From Stutzerimonas stutzeri (GTDB taxonomy: Bacteria > Pseudomonadota > Gammaproteobacteria > Pseudomonadales > Pseudomonadaceae), in NCBI RefSeq assembly GCF_002890895.1, contig NZ_POUL01000005.1, forward strand, positions 399,536-463,535: 64,000 nt of DNA. Reading direction: 5' to 3'. The translations under genes and the position numbers were made by a program. Below are positions 1-8,546 of the stretch, one piece after another (position 1 is the first letter of the stretch; each line of letters begins with the position of its first letter). Below the pieces are notes generated by a model, which saw only the letters and a program-made list of their open reading frames with translations, searched no databases and had not been told where the DNA came from.

Positions 1-1
1 C

Positions 2-1639
2 AACGGCATGGCAACGGCGGCAGACTGGATGTCTGCAGCTTCCTTCATTTCCATGGCCGGTCTGATCGCCTCTGGCGGTTATGCCACTTCTGCTTACCTG
101 ATGGGCTGGACCGGTGGCTATGTGCTGCTGGCGATGCTGCTGGCGCCGTACCTGCGCAAGTTCGGCAAGTTCACGGTTCCGGATTTCATCGGCGACCGTT
201 TCTACAGCCGTGGCGCGCGCCTGGTAGCGGTGGTCTGCCTGATCCTGATCTCCGTGACCTACGTAATCGGCCAGATGGCAGGTGCGGGCGTGGCGTTCTC
301 TCGCTTCCTTGAAGTGAGCAATTCCACCGGTATCTGGATCGCAGCCGTGATCGTGTTCGCCTATGCGGTATTTGGCGGCATGAAGGGCATTACCTACACC
401 CAGGTGGCGCAGTACGTGGTTCTGATCATTGCCTACACCATTCCGGCCGTGTTCATTGCGATGCAGCTGACTGGCAACCCGATCCCGATGTTCGGCATGT
501 TCAGCACTCACACCGAATCCGGTATGCCGCTGCTCGACAAACTGAACCAGGTTGTCACCGACCTTGGCTTCGCCGCTTACACCGCGGACGTCGACAACAA
601 GCTGAACATGTTCCTGTTCACCATGTCGCTGATGATCGGTACCGCCGGTCTGCCGCACGTCATCATTCGCTTCTTCACCGTACCGAAGGTGGCTGACGCT
701 CGTTGGTCCGCTGGCTGGACACTGATCTTCATCGCTCTGTTGTACCTCACAGCACCGGCTGTTGCCTCCATGGCACGCCTGAACCTGGTCCAGACCATCT
801 ATCCGGAAGGCCCACAGGCTGAAGCGATCCGTTACGAAGATCGTCCAGAGTGGATCCAGACCTGGGAAACGACTGGTCTGATCAAGTGGGAAGACAAGAA
901 CGCCGACGGTCGTGTGCAGATGTACAACGACACCAACGCTACCTTCACTCCGACCGCTACTGAGCGTGGCTGGAATGGCAACGAGCTGACCGTGAACAAC
1001 GACATCATTGTTCTGGCCAACCCGGAAATCGCCAACCTGCCGAGCTGGGTCATCGGTCTGATCGCTGCGGGTGCTATCGCTGCTGCGCTCTCGACTGCTG
1101 CGGGTCTGCTGCTGGCGATCTCCTCTGCCATCAGTCATGACCTGATCAAGACATTGATCAATCCGAAAATCAGCGAGAAGAACGAAATGCTGGCCGCGCG
1201 GCTAGCCATGACGGCAGCGATTCTGCTTGCGACCTGGTTGGGCCTCAATCCTCCGGGCTTTGCGGCTCAGGTGGTGGCTCTGGCGTTCGGTCTTGCAGCC
1301 TCGAGCCTGTTCCCGGCTCTGATGATGGGTATCTTCTCCAAGCGTGTGAACAGCAAAGGCGCTGTCGCAGGGATGCTGGTTGGTGTGGTTTCCACCGCCG
1401 TGTACATCTTCCTGTACCTGGGCTGGTTCTTCATTCCTGGCACTGCAAGCATCCCCAACACGCCTGATCAGTGGTGGATGGGCATCTCCCCGCAGGCCTT
1501 CGGTGCCGTAGGTGCGATGCTGAACTTCGCTGTAGCCTACGCCGTGTCGATGGCTACCGAGGCTCCGCCGCAGGAGATTCAGGATCTGGTCGAGAGCGTT
1601 CGTACCCCGAAGGGTGCTGGCGTTGCGCTTGATCACTAA
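2..1639 (+). CDS. Sodium:solute symporter, VC_2705-like (5' end outside window)
   Basis: Inner-membrane sodium/solute symporter of the SSS family, related to acetate permease ActP; by family it imports a small organic acid. The reading frame is open to the left edge (Asn-Gly before the first visible Met), so the N-terminal helices are missing. The visible part starts in the conserved NGMATAADWMSAASFISMAG region. At least ten hydrophobic helices follow, broken by a polar insert at about residues 270-335 (EDRPEWIQTWETTG) that is typical of the VC_2705 subfamily and absent from ActP. In relatives a small DUF4212 protein precedes this gene, but that lies outside the window. A strong terminator follows the stop. 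The transported substrate cannot be read from sequence. Confidence 0.9.
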   Translation, partial: NGMATAADWMSAASFISMAGLIASGGYATSAYLMGWTGGYVLLAMLLAPYLRKFGKFTVPDFIGDRFYSRGARLVAVVCLILISVTYVIGQMAGAGVAFSRFLEVSNSTGIWIAAVIVFAYAVFGGMKGITYTQVAQYVVLIIAYTIPAVFIAMQLTGNPIPMFGMFSTHTESGMPLLDKLNQVVTDLGFAAYTADVDNKLNMFLFTMSLMIGTAGLPHVIIRFFTVPKVADARWSAGWTLIFIALLYLTAPAVASMARLNLVQTIYPEGPQAEAIRYEDRPEWIQTWETTGLIKWEDKNADGRVQMYNDTNATFTPTATERGWNGNELTVNNDIIVLANPEIANLPSWVIGLIAAGAIAAALSTAAGLLLAISSAISHDLIKTLINPKISEKNEMLAARLAMTAAILLATWLGLNPPGFAAQVVALAFGLAASSLFPALMMGIFSKRVNSKGAVAGMLVGVVSTAVYIFLYLGWFFIPGTASIPNTPDQWWMGISPQAFGAVGAMLNFAVAYAVSMATEAPPQEIQDLVESVRTPKGAGVALDH

Positions 1640-1692
1640 CTGATAATGCAGCCGAACGTCAGACATGCTCTGACACAAGGTTGAGGTAGAAG

Positions 1693-1723
1693 TCGGGCTT
1701 CCATATGGAAGCCCGATTTTTTT
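1693..1723 (+). terminator. Rho-independent terminator after the symporter
   Basis: A perfect 24-bp palindrome (arms TCGGGCTTCCAT and ATGGAAGCCCGA) is followed directly by seven T residues, the classic intrinsic terminator shape. It separates the symporter from the next gene. Confidence 0.9.
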
Positions 1724-1736
1724 AGGGGAGTTGTAT

Positions 1737-2258
1737 ATGTTCTGGCATCTAATCGCGGCAATCGTCGCGGGTGTGGCGGGGGCAGGTATTGGACTGCTGC
1801 TGCGCTCACTGACGCGTAAGCGGTTGCCGATGTGGATCATTCCTGTATGTGCGGGTCTGGGAATGCTGAGTTACACCATCCACTACGAATACACCTGGTT
1901 CGAAGCCAAACAGGCACGCCTGCCGGAGGGCAGCGTGGTCGTTTCGAGCGAAGAGGGGGAAATGTTGTGGCGCCCTTGGACCATGATGTATCCCATGCCG
2001 TTGAGCTACACGGTACTCGATCAAGCCAACGCACAGGTTCAGGATACAAATCAGGGCCGTATCGCCCGCTTTGTTCTGTATCGCTTCGACAAGCAGCATC
2101 TGACTTCCACTGTGGTCAGTCAGCGCTATCAGATGATTTGCGCGGAGAAAGCCATGTTCAGGTTGAACGAGGCAGGTCAGGCCAAGATTGAAACCTTGAC
2201 CGAACTGGAGGCCGATTCGCCGTTATATCAGCGCATTTGCGTATCCGACATGCGTTAA
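1737..2258 (+). CDS. Conserved hypothetical membrane protein (173 aa)
   Basis: A small protein with two hydrophobic helices at its N-terminus (about residues 3-22 and 33-47) and a polar remainder that probably lies outside the membrane. No catalytic motif was recognised. The ATG at 1737 is preferred over the in-frame TTG six bases upstream, because the AGGGGAG ribosome-binding site sits six bases before the ATG but touches the TTG. The symporter terminator lies just upstream, so the gene probably has its own promoter or depends on readthrough. Its position beside the symporter may be functional or incidental. Function unknown. Confidence 0.75.
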   Translation: MFWHLIAAIVAGVAGAGIGLLLRSLTRKRLPMWIIPVCAGLGMLSYTIHYEYTWFEAKQARLPEGSVVVSSEEGEMLWRPWTMMYPMPLSYTVLDQANAQVQDTNQGRIARFVLYRFDKQHLTSTVVSQRYQMICAEKAMFRLNEAGQAKIETLTELEADSPLYQRICVSDMR

Positions 2259-2362
2259 GCCTGTCGCGATCGAAGCGTTGTTTCGATCTGATGGAGCGCA
2301 ACGCAGTTCGCAGCGACGCCTGGTCAGGAAGGCCGGGCGGCAGGCTGAAGCCTTGGGGAATG

Positions 2363-2572
2363 TCAGTCCTGGTTTCGAGGCTGCCCTGCTTGGGCGGGTG
2401 CTGTCATTCTCCTGCGCAGCAGCGGCCATACTCCAAGTGCTGCCGGCAGGCCTAGACCGAGCCAGGCAAGCACATTCCACCAGTCATCCCCCAGCAGCGC
2501 AGCGAAAAGCCCGACGAGGCCGAGCCCCGCAATGAGGCCCGGCAGCAGAAAGGTTGATTCGCGCCAGCTCAT
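2363..2572 (-). CDS. Small two-helix membrane protein, last gene of the iron-uptake operon
   Basis: A 69-residue protein starting MSWRESTFLLPG, with two hydrophobic segments (about residues 8-25 and 28-45) and a short basic/polar tail. Its ATG overlaps the stop of the PepSY gene in an ATGA arrangement, so translation is probably coupled. The arrangement resembles the small gene after foxB in P. aeruginosa. It may assist the inner-membrane reductase or siderophore handling, but this rests on position only. A longer upstream in-frame start would run deep into the PepSY gene and is not supported. Confidence 0.65.
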   Translation of the reverse strand: MSWRESTFLLPGLIAGLGLVGLFAALLGDDWWNVLAWLGLGLPAALGVWPLLRRRMTAPAQAGQPRNQD

Positions 2573-3693
2573 GCTGCTACCTCGCGAGCTGAGGCCTGTA
2601 TGCCGCGGCGGCGTACCCACCAAAGATAAAGCCCGCTGCCGAGTACGATGATTGTAAGAACATCGAGCACGGCCCACAGAATCTGCATCGGTCGACCCCC
2701 GTAATCACCGAAGTGCAGGGGTTGAGACAGACCCAGTGCATCCATGTACCAGGGGCGATCGCCGACGGCAGTGACCTGCAGCGTTTGCGCATCGATCAGC
2801 ACCGGGGTAAGCAGGTGCGAAGTCAGATGGCTGCTGCCATTCATGAATACCGTGTAGTGATGCTCGCTGGAAAAGCGCGTTCCCGGAAAGGCGATGAAGT
2901 CTGGCTGCATACCCGGCGCTGCCTGGGCTGCGATCTGCAGCAGATCGTTGGTCGGGGCGCGGGTCGTCAGGGGCGGCGCGTCACGGTAGGGCGCGAGCAT
3001 CGTCGCCAGTGACTCAGCGCGCCATGCCTCGATCAGCAGATCGGCGCAGGCGCTGACCACGCCAGTAATGCCCACCACCAGTGCCCAGCTGAGCGTGACG
3101 ATACCGATCAGGTTGTGCAAATCGAGCCAGCGCGTCCGGCTGGAGCGCTCATGACGCACCTGAGCGAACTTCAGCCGCCGCATGAAGGGCGCGTACAGCA
3201 CCACGCCGGAAATGATCGCCACGATAAACAGAATGCCCATGGAGGCCAGGAACAGTTTGCCAGGTAGCCCGGCAAACATGTCCACATGCATGCGCAGGAA
3301 AAACATCATCAGCCCGCCATTGGCCGCCGGCATTTCAACCGCTTCGCCGGTACGTGCATCGAGCATGAAGGTGTAGGACGAGTTGGGCTCGGTGCCGGCC
3401 GTCGCCGCGGTAATCGCCACGACGCCGTTGGGCTCGTCCGCTTCCCAGCCGAAATACTGCACGACCTCATCCTGGCGGTGCCGCTCGGCGGCGGTCACGA
3501 GCTGTTGCAGATCGAGATGCGGCGTACCGGGCGCCATCTCACGCAGCTCCGGAGCATCGCCAAGCAAGTGCTCCAGTTCGTGATGGAAGATCAACGGCAG
3601 TCCGGTGACCGCCAGTAAGAGTAGAAACAGCGTGCAGATCAGGCTGGTCCATGTATGGACGAAGGACCAGCGGCGGATGGTAGCGGCCCGCAT
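2569..3693 (-). CDS. PepSY-associated membrane protein, probable siderophore reductase (FoxB-like)
   Basis: Inner-membrane protein of the PepSY_TM family (374 aa). Four hydrophobic helices are visible: about residues 12-33, 138-165, 190-215 and 333-358. A large periplasmic loop with PepSY-type segments lies between the first two. Such proteins accompany TonB-dependent siderophore receptors, and FoxB of P. aeruginosa is linked to reduction of ferri-siderophores at the inner membrane. Conserved His residues at the ends of helices (for example HTW near residue 13 and HNLIG near 193) could bind haem. The start overlaps the receptor stop by one base (TGATG), and its own stop overlaps the next gene. 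Family is clear; the substrate is inferred from context. Confidence 0.85.
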   Translation of the reverse strand: MRAATIRRWSFVHTWTSLICTLFLLLLAVTGLPLIFHHELEHLLGDAPELREMAPGTPHLDLQQLVTAAERHRQDEVVQYFGWEADEPNGVVAITAATAGTEPNSSYTFMLDARTGEAVEMPAANGGLMMFFLRMHVDMFAGLPGKLFLASMGILFIVAIISGVVLYAPFMRRLKFAQVRHERSSRTRWLDLHNLIGIVTLSWALVVGITGVVSACADLLIEAWRAESLATMLAPYRDAPPLTTRAPTNDLLQIAAQAAPGMQPDFIAFPGTRFSSEHHYTVFMNGSSHLTSHLLTPVLIDAQTLQVTAVGDRPWYMDALGLSQPLHFGDYGGRPMQILWAVLDVLTIIVLGSGLYLWWVRRRGIQASAREVAA

Positions 3694-6110
3694 CAGAACT
3701 CCAACTGCGCCGATAGCTTGAGCGTGCGTGGTGCCCCAAGGTAATGACTGCTCAGCCAGTATTCCTCGTCGGTGAGGTTGCTCAGGTTGGCGCGCAGGGT
3801 CAGGGCACGCTCATCCCCCAAGGCCATGCGATAGCGACCGCCCAGGTCGAACGTGGTGAACGACGGGATGGTGTTGTCGTTGGCCTCGTCGGTGTACTGC
3901 TTGCCCGTGTAGAAGGCGCCACCAGTGAGTGTCAACCCGGGTACGCCGAATATCGCGTATTCGCCGTAGAGCTTGGCCAAGTGCCGCGCCACGTCGACCG
4001 GCCGGTTACCGTCGTTGGCAGCATTCGCCGCGCCTTCCACGACTGGATCGAGCAGGGTGACGCCGCCCACCAGTGTCAGCGCTGGGGAAACGTGGCCGGT
4101 GATGCCGAACTCCAGACCCTTGTTGTGCTGCATGCCATCCTGAACAAAGAAATTGGCGGCGTTGGTGTAGGTGTTAGGCTTCTCGATGTCGAACAGCGCA
4201 ACGGTGAACAGCGCACCGCCAAGCTCGGCTTTCGCACCGATTTCGTACTGTTCGCTGACGATCGGCGCCAGCGCCTGCCCGGAGTTGTTCGTGCCGCTCG
4301 GCGCTACGCCACCCGTCTGCAGGCCTTCGATGTAGGTTACATACGTGGTAAGCCACTCGATCGGCTTGTAGACGAGCGAGACGTTGGGCGAGGTTTCGGT
4401 TTCGCTGTAGTCCTCGATCACCGGCGCGCTGCCGAACGCGTCGACCCAGACGAAGTTGTCGCTGAAGGTCTTGATACGCGAGTGCGTCACGCCAAGGATC
4501 GTCGACCACTGCTCGTTGAAGGTGATGACGTCACCGATCAGCACACTGTCGCCCTGGCTGCGGCTGGCCAGATGGTAGTCGCCATCGCCGAGGTCGTAGG
4601 CCGGCTTGGCCACCTGCGGCCGCTCGCTGAAGGGCGCTTCTGGTGTTACCGATACATATTGAGGGCCCGGGAAGGGGATGTAATCGGTGTTGTAGCGAAC
4701 CCGGGCGATGTTTCCCTGGTAACCGAAGGTCATCGCATGGCCGACACCTGCGGTGTCGAAAATCGCATCGAGGAACAGGTTGCCCGAGGTCTCTTCGGTT
4801 TCTACCGGGGCGAATGCATAGAGCGGCTGGACGTACACGCCGGCCGAATTCACGGTCGGCCCCGTGTAGGCGTATTCGGTGGTGTATTGGCTGTAACCGA
4901 ACGCGCCGCGCAGGCTGAACACGTCGCCCAGGCTCCACTGGAAGCGGCTTCCGACGCGGTCATGGCGACTGTCGTTGTAAGCCCAGCGCTGGCTATAGAG
5001 CTCGTCGTTCTCCAGGTCGTCGGCATCGGGCCGGAATGCTTGATCGGCGAAGTACCAGTAGCTGGTGAGGCCCCGCGTCTCGCTCTGCTTGTGCGAGGCG
5101 TCGAACTGGATGAGCAGGTCGTCGCTGACATTCCAGTCCAGCGCGACGCTGGCCATGTGACGACGTTCGACCTGTCCGTCGATGGCGGTTTCACCGTCCT
5201 GGGCGAGCAGGTTGACGCGGTAGGCAAAGCGACCTTCGCTGTCGATCGGCCCGCCGAAGTCGCCATGCAGGTACTGGTTATCGCCACCAGGGGTGCCGTA
5301 GGTCACGCTGTTGTAGCGCTCGGCAGTGGGGCGCTTGAGCACGTAGTTGACCAGTCCGCCGGGGCTGGCCGGGCCATAGAGGAAGCCGGATAGACCACTG
5401 AGGATTTCCAGCCGTTCCATTTCCTCGATGAAGTTGCCGCCATCGTAGCTGTTGCTGAAGCGCAGGCCGTCATTGGCGATGCTCAGGTTGCCGACGCCGC
5501 TGAAGCCGCGAATGGCCACTGCGCTGGCGTAGCCGGCGCTGGTCGGGGAGGTGAACTGAGTGGTGGGGCTGAGCTTGAAGATGTCGTCGCTGGAGGTGGC
5601 CTGGATGTTGTCCATCAGCTCCGAGGAAATCACGGTTACCGAATAGGGCGCATCTTGAAGAGCCATTCCACCCAGCGCGCCGACGTTCTGCACGGCACTG
5701 GCGCGGTAGCCGCTTTCTTCGCCGCCGTTTGCCGCCGCCTCGGTTGCCATCACGGTCACATCCGGTAGCGCCATCGCATTGGTTGCCGCCTGCTGCAAAC
5801 TGAAGCTGCCCGAAGGCTCCTGGCGAAGTTCGAGCCCCGTACCTCGCAGCGCTTCCTGCAGTGCGCCCTGGCCATCGAAGCGGCCTTGTACCGGCTCGGC
5901 CATGCGGTCGCGGCTCAATGCCGGATCGATGCTGAGCACCAGTCCCGCTTCGGCGGCGATACGGTTGAGTGTGCTAGCCAGTGGCGCGGCGGGCAGGGAA
6001 TAGTCACGCATGGAATCGCTTGTAGCATCGGTTTGAGCTAACAGCGGCAGCGGTGCAAGCGCGATGGCAACGGCCAGGAGGCTGGGGCGGAACAGTGAAA
6101 GCGATGGCAT
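3693..6110 (-). CDS. TonB-dependent siderophore receptor with N-terminal signalling (STN) domain
   Basis: Outer-membrane receptor of 805 aa. A signal peptide ends near LPLLAQ (residues 20-26). An STN domain (about 35-95) that talks to the FecR-like anti-sigma factor follows, then a plug domain (about 140-250, with the GLSGFLYGPASPGG region) and a 22-strand-type barrel ending in a terminal Phe (LEF), as expected for outer-membrane insertion. The STN domain, together with the sigma and anti-sigma genes upstream, shows it is a transducer that senses its own ligand. Gene order resembles P. aeruginosa foxIRAB (ferrioxamine), but the ligand is not proven. A 114-base gap separates it from the anti-sigma gene and probably holds its promoter. 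Confidence 0.93.
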   Translation of the reverse strand: MPSLSLFRPSLLAVAIALAPLPLLAQTDATSDSMRDYSLPAAPLASTLNRIAAEAGLVLSIDPALSRDRMAEPVQGRFDGQGALQEALRGTGLELRQEPSGSFSLQQAATNAMALPDVTVMATEAAANGGEESGYRASAVQNVGALGGMALQDAPYSVTVISSELMDNIQATSSDDIFKLSPTTQFTSPTSAGYASAVAIRGFSGVGNLSIANDGLRFSNSYDGGNFIEEMERLEILSGLSGFLYGPASPGGLVNYVLKRPTAERYNSVTYGTPGGDNQYLHGDFGGPIDSEGRFAYRVNLLAQDGETAIDGQVERRHMASVALDWNVSDDLLIQFDASHKQSETRGLTSYWYFADQAFRPDADDLENDELYSQRWAYNDSRHDRVGSRFQWSLGDVFSLRGAFGYSQYTTEYAYTGPTVNSAGVYVQPLYAFAPVETEETSGNLFLDAIFDTAGVGHAMTFGYQGNIARVRYNTDYIPFPGPQYVSVTPEAPFSERPQVAKPAYDLGDGDYHLASRSQGDSVLIGDVITFNEQWSTILGVTHSRIKTFSDNFVWVDAFGSAPVIEDYSETETSPNVSLVYKPIEWLTTYVTYIEGLQTGGVAPSGTNNSGQALAPIVSEQYEIGAKAELGGALFTVALFDIEKPNTYTNAANFFVQDGMQHNKGLEFGITGHVSPALTLVGGVTLLDPVVEGAANAANDGNRPVDVARHLAKLYGEYAIFGVPGLTLTGGAFYTGKQYTDEANDNTIPSFTTFDLGGRYRMALGDERALTLRANLSNLTDEEYWLSSHYLGAPRTLKLSAQLEF

Positions 6111-6224
6111 TTGTGAATAACTCCCGAATAGGAATATGTCTCAGTTATTCGTCAGGCCGGGCGAGAAATGAAAAGTGATAGGGGGGGCTGAAAATATTTT
6201 TATAGGCCTGCGCAAGCGCTGCTG

Positions 6225-7208
6225 TTACATGTCCGGATGGCTGGCCGCTTGCGCCGGAACCACCTTGACCCACCAATCGGTGTGCCGCTCGATCTGCACC
6301 GGCAGGCTGGGTGGCAGCGCAGCCAGCGCGCGGTCAGTGTCGTACAGCGGAAAGCTGCCACTGATACGCAGGGATTCGAGGCTTGGATCGAGGCCGAGGT
6401 AGCCAGGGCGATACTCGCGAAGTTTTGCCAGCAGCTCACCCAACGGCAGATCTTCCACAACAAGCATGCCCCGGCTCCAGGCATCTGCCGCGGCCGGCGC
6501 CTGTTCATTCTGGTCGAGATGATCGCGGTGCATCAGTACCTGCTCGCCTGCCTGCACAGTGCGACCAGCTTGCAGGTCGCTTGGAAGCGCGGCCACAGCG
6601 GATCGGAGCACGATCAGGCGGGTCGCATCAGCCTCTCGGCGAACGATGAATCGCGTGCCGAGCGCACGCAGATCGCCCTGTTCGGTTTCGACGATAAAGG
6701 GTCTCGAGTCGTTAGCCGGTGCTGTTTCAACAAGCACCTCACCGCGGTGCAGAAACACTCGGCGCTCTTGCTGATCGAAGCGAACATCCAGAGCGCTGCG
6801 GCTGTTCAGTTGTATGTGGCTGTTGTCGGCCAGCGTAACGCTCAGCTGTTCACCCGCGCCGGTGCGCTCGTCGGCCAACCACACGGGTAACGGCTGCGAC
6901 TGCAGGGCCATTCCGACACCCAAGGTGCCCAGCAGGGCCAGACTGAGAAGCGCACGCCCAGATGTTCGCCGTCCGGAGTTCGCACTGAGCTGCAGCGCTC
7001 TTCGCGCGGTTGGAGAGTCAATGGTCCCGAGTTGCTGATCGATACCGCCTAGCTGCGCCCAGGCCTTGCCGTGCTCAGCACTTTCATTCAGCCAACGCTG
7101 CAGTTCTTTTCTGGCCTGAGCGCTTACCGCACCGTCCCCAAGGCGTAGCTGCCAGGCGATGGCCTGATCGAGAACTCGGGCTGATACCGGCTGCCGATCC
7201 AGACTCAT
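6225..7208 (-). CDS. FecR-family anti-sigma factor / sigma regulator
   Basis: A 327-residue inner-membrane regulator. An N-terminal cytoplasmic domain (about 10-60, with the WLNESAEHGKAWAQL motif of FecR proteins) should bind the sigma factor. It is followed by one transmembrane helix (about 85-103) and a periplasmic FecR domain (about 115-210, containing NSRSALDVRFD). A C-terminal STN-like region (about 255-315) contacts the receptor signalling domain. It overlaps the sigma gene by four bases (ATGA), so the two are co-translated. On siderophore binding the signal passes from the receptor through this protein to the sigma factor. Confidence 0.92.
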   Translation of the reverse strand: MSLDRQPVSARVLDQAIAWQLRLGDGAVSAQARKELQRWLNESAEHGKAWAQLGGIDQQLGTIDSPTARRALQLSANSGRRTSGRALLSLALLGTLGVGMALQSQPLPVWLADERTGAGEQLSVTLADNSHIQLNSRSALDVRFDQQERRVFLHRGEVLVETAPANDSRPFIVETEQGDLRALGTRFIVRREADATRLIVLRSAVAALPSDLQAGRTVQAGEQVLMHRDHLDQNEQAPAAADAWSRGMLVVEDLPLGELLAKLREYRPGYLGLDPSLESLRISGSFPLYDTDRALAALPPSLPVQIERHTDWWVKVVPAQAASHPDM

Positions 7209-7720
7209 CTTGGCTCACCGTAAACGGCGATGTAGCACTGGCGCAGAGCCTGGGCGAGATACTGGCGCACGCGCGGGACGGATACGCCGAGCCGCGACGC
7301 GATCTCCGCATGGGGCAGACCGTCCAGACGGTTATAGAAGAAGGCTGCACGTGCATTGGCTGAGAGCTCGCCCAGCATCAGGTTCACTTCGCGCAATGCC
7401 TGAAGTACCTGCAATTGCTCTTCGGCACTGGGCTGCGTTTCTTCCGGCTGCTGGGCGAGTTCATCAAGGTAAGTACGCTCCAGTGCACTGCGACGAAAAT
7501 GGTCGATCAACAGGCCGCGGGCAATCGTCGCCAGCAAGGTGCGTGGCTCACGCAAATCACCTATGTCGTCACGCTTGAGCAGTCGGACGAAAGTGTCCTG
7601 GCTCAGGTCTTCGGCGCGATGAGGGCACGCCTGGTGGCGGCGCAGCCAGTTCAACAGCCAGCTGCGATGATCGCGATACAGCGAGCCGACGAACTGTTGA
7701 TGGGTTGACCCAGCCGACAA
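7205..7720 (-). CDS. ECF sigma factor, FecI/FoxI type
   Basis: A 171-residue extracytoplasmic-function sigma factor. Region 2 (about 10-75) contains the AEDLSQDTFVRLL motif typical of iron-starvation sigma factors. Region 4 (about 110-160) ends in a helix-turn-helix with LPHAEIASRLGVSVPRVRQY. It should direct RNA polymerase to the receptor promoter downstream when released by the FecR-like partner. It is the first gene of the cluster, and a Fur-like site lies just upstream, matching the usual iron control of these sigma genes. Confidence 0.93.
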   Translation of the reverse strand: MSAGSTHQQFVGSLYRDHRSWLLNWLRRHQACPHRAEDLSQDTFVRLLKRDDIGDLREPRTLLATIARGLLIDHFRRSALERTYLDELAQQPEETQPSAEEQLQVLQALREVNLMLGELSANARAAFFYNRLDGLPHAEIASRLGVSVPRVRQYLAQALRQCYIAVYGEPR

Positions 7721-7748
7721 GCGAATGCTCCAAGGCCGATGGATGGCC

Positions 7749-7768
7749 AGTAACGAGAACTATTCGCA
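7749..7768 (-). promoter_or_regulatory. Possible Fur box upstream of the ECF sigma gene
   Basis: Read on the minus strand, the segment contains GCGAATAGTTCTCGTTACT, a degenerate match to the Pseudomonas Fur site (alternating AAT...ATT with partial dyad symmetry). It lies about 30-50 bases before the sigma start codon, where Fur repression would be expected. The match is imperfect. Confidence 0.4.
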
Positions 7769-7841
7769 CATGATCGCAAGTTGTCGCCAGCGGCGCAACG
7801 CGGATGTCGCGCTCATTCATCCGTGACTGTTTAGCCGAGCG

Positions 7842-8546
7842 CTACATGAATTGAGCCTGTTGCCGTTTGCGCCAGTTAGCCAAGCGCAGGTTGATGGCAT
7901 GCAAGCTGTCCAGCCCTTGTCGGTGCGCCTTGCTGAACAGAATCAACGCCAGCTCGGCGGTGGCCAGTGCATCGGCGCTGGCGTGATGGCGCTGCAGCAC
8001 ATGCAGGCCGAAATGCGTGCACCAGTCGTCCAGACCATTCTGTCGCGGGCGGTTGTCTGGGCAGAGCATCGGCGCCAGTTCGGCGACATCGATGAAAGGA
8101 TGACGCAGCTTGTAACCGAGCGTTTGCTTCAGTGCACGGGTCAGCATGCGCTGGTCGAAACCTGCGTGAAACGCCAGGATCGGGCTGTCGCCGACAAACT
8201 CCATTAGATCCAGTAGCGCTTCAGCAGGGTCCTCGCCCGCTTCGAGTTCGCTGGGCGCGATCCCGTGGATCAGCACACTCTCGCTAACCTTTTGTGCCGG
8301 GCGCAACAAGGTCGATTCGAACTGATCGCCCAGTTGGATGCCGCCTTGATCGATCACCACGGCGCCAATGGACAGGACGATATCGCGGCGCATGTCCAGG
8401 CCGCTGGTCTCAAGATCGAGCACTACCATGCGCTGCGTGGGCAGCGGACAAAGGCCCAGCGCGGCGGGCTCGGCAAGTTGATCGCGCCGTTGCAGTTGTT
8501 GCAGTTCGAGGGTCGGGCCGCGATGTCTGAACCAAGGCATATTCAT
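7842..8546 (-). CDS. DnaQ-like 3'-5' exonuclease
   Basis: A 234-residue exonuclease of the DEDDh superfamily, like the polymerase III epsilon proofreading subunit. Exo I is VLDLETSGLD (D44, E46), Exo II lies in HAGFDQ, and Exo III is HHASADALA with the His-x4-Asp signature. The family removes nucleotides from DNA or RNA 3' ends. A basic tail (ANWRKRQQAQFM) ends the protein. The start overlaps the stop of the upstream nucleotidyltransferase-like gene (ATGA), a pairing I recall as common in Pseudomonas. It is not the replicative dnaQ by context, as no rnhA is adjacent. Confidence 0.88.
   Translation of the reverse strand: MNMPWFRHRGPTLELQQLQRRDQLAEPAALGLCPLPTQRMVVLDLETSGLDMRRDIVLSIGAVVIDQGGIQLGDQFESTLLRPAQKVSESVLIHGIAPSELEAGEDPAEALLDLMEFVGDSPILAFHAGFDQRMLTRALKQTLGYKLRHPFIDVAELAPMLCPDNRPRQNGLDDWCTHFGLHVLQRHHASADALATAELALILFSKAHRQGLDSLHAINLRLANWRKRQQAQFM

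Noticed and set aside
3744..5393. 549-codon plus-strand frame opposite the TonB receptor
   Set aside because: The receptor on the other strand is clear; this frame has no family features.
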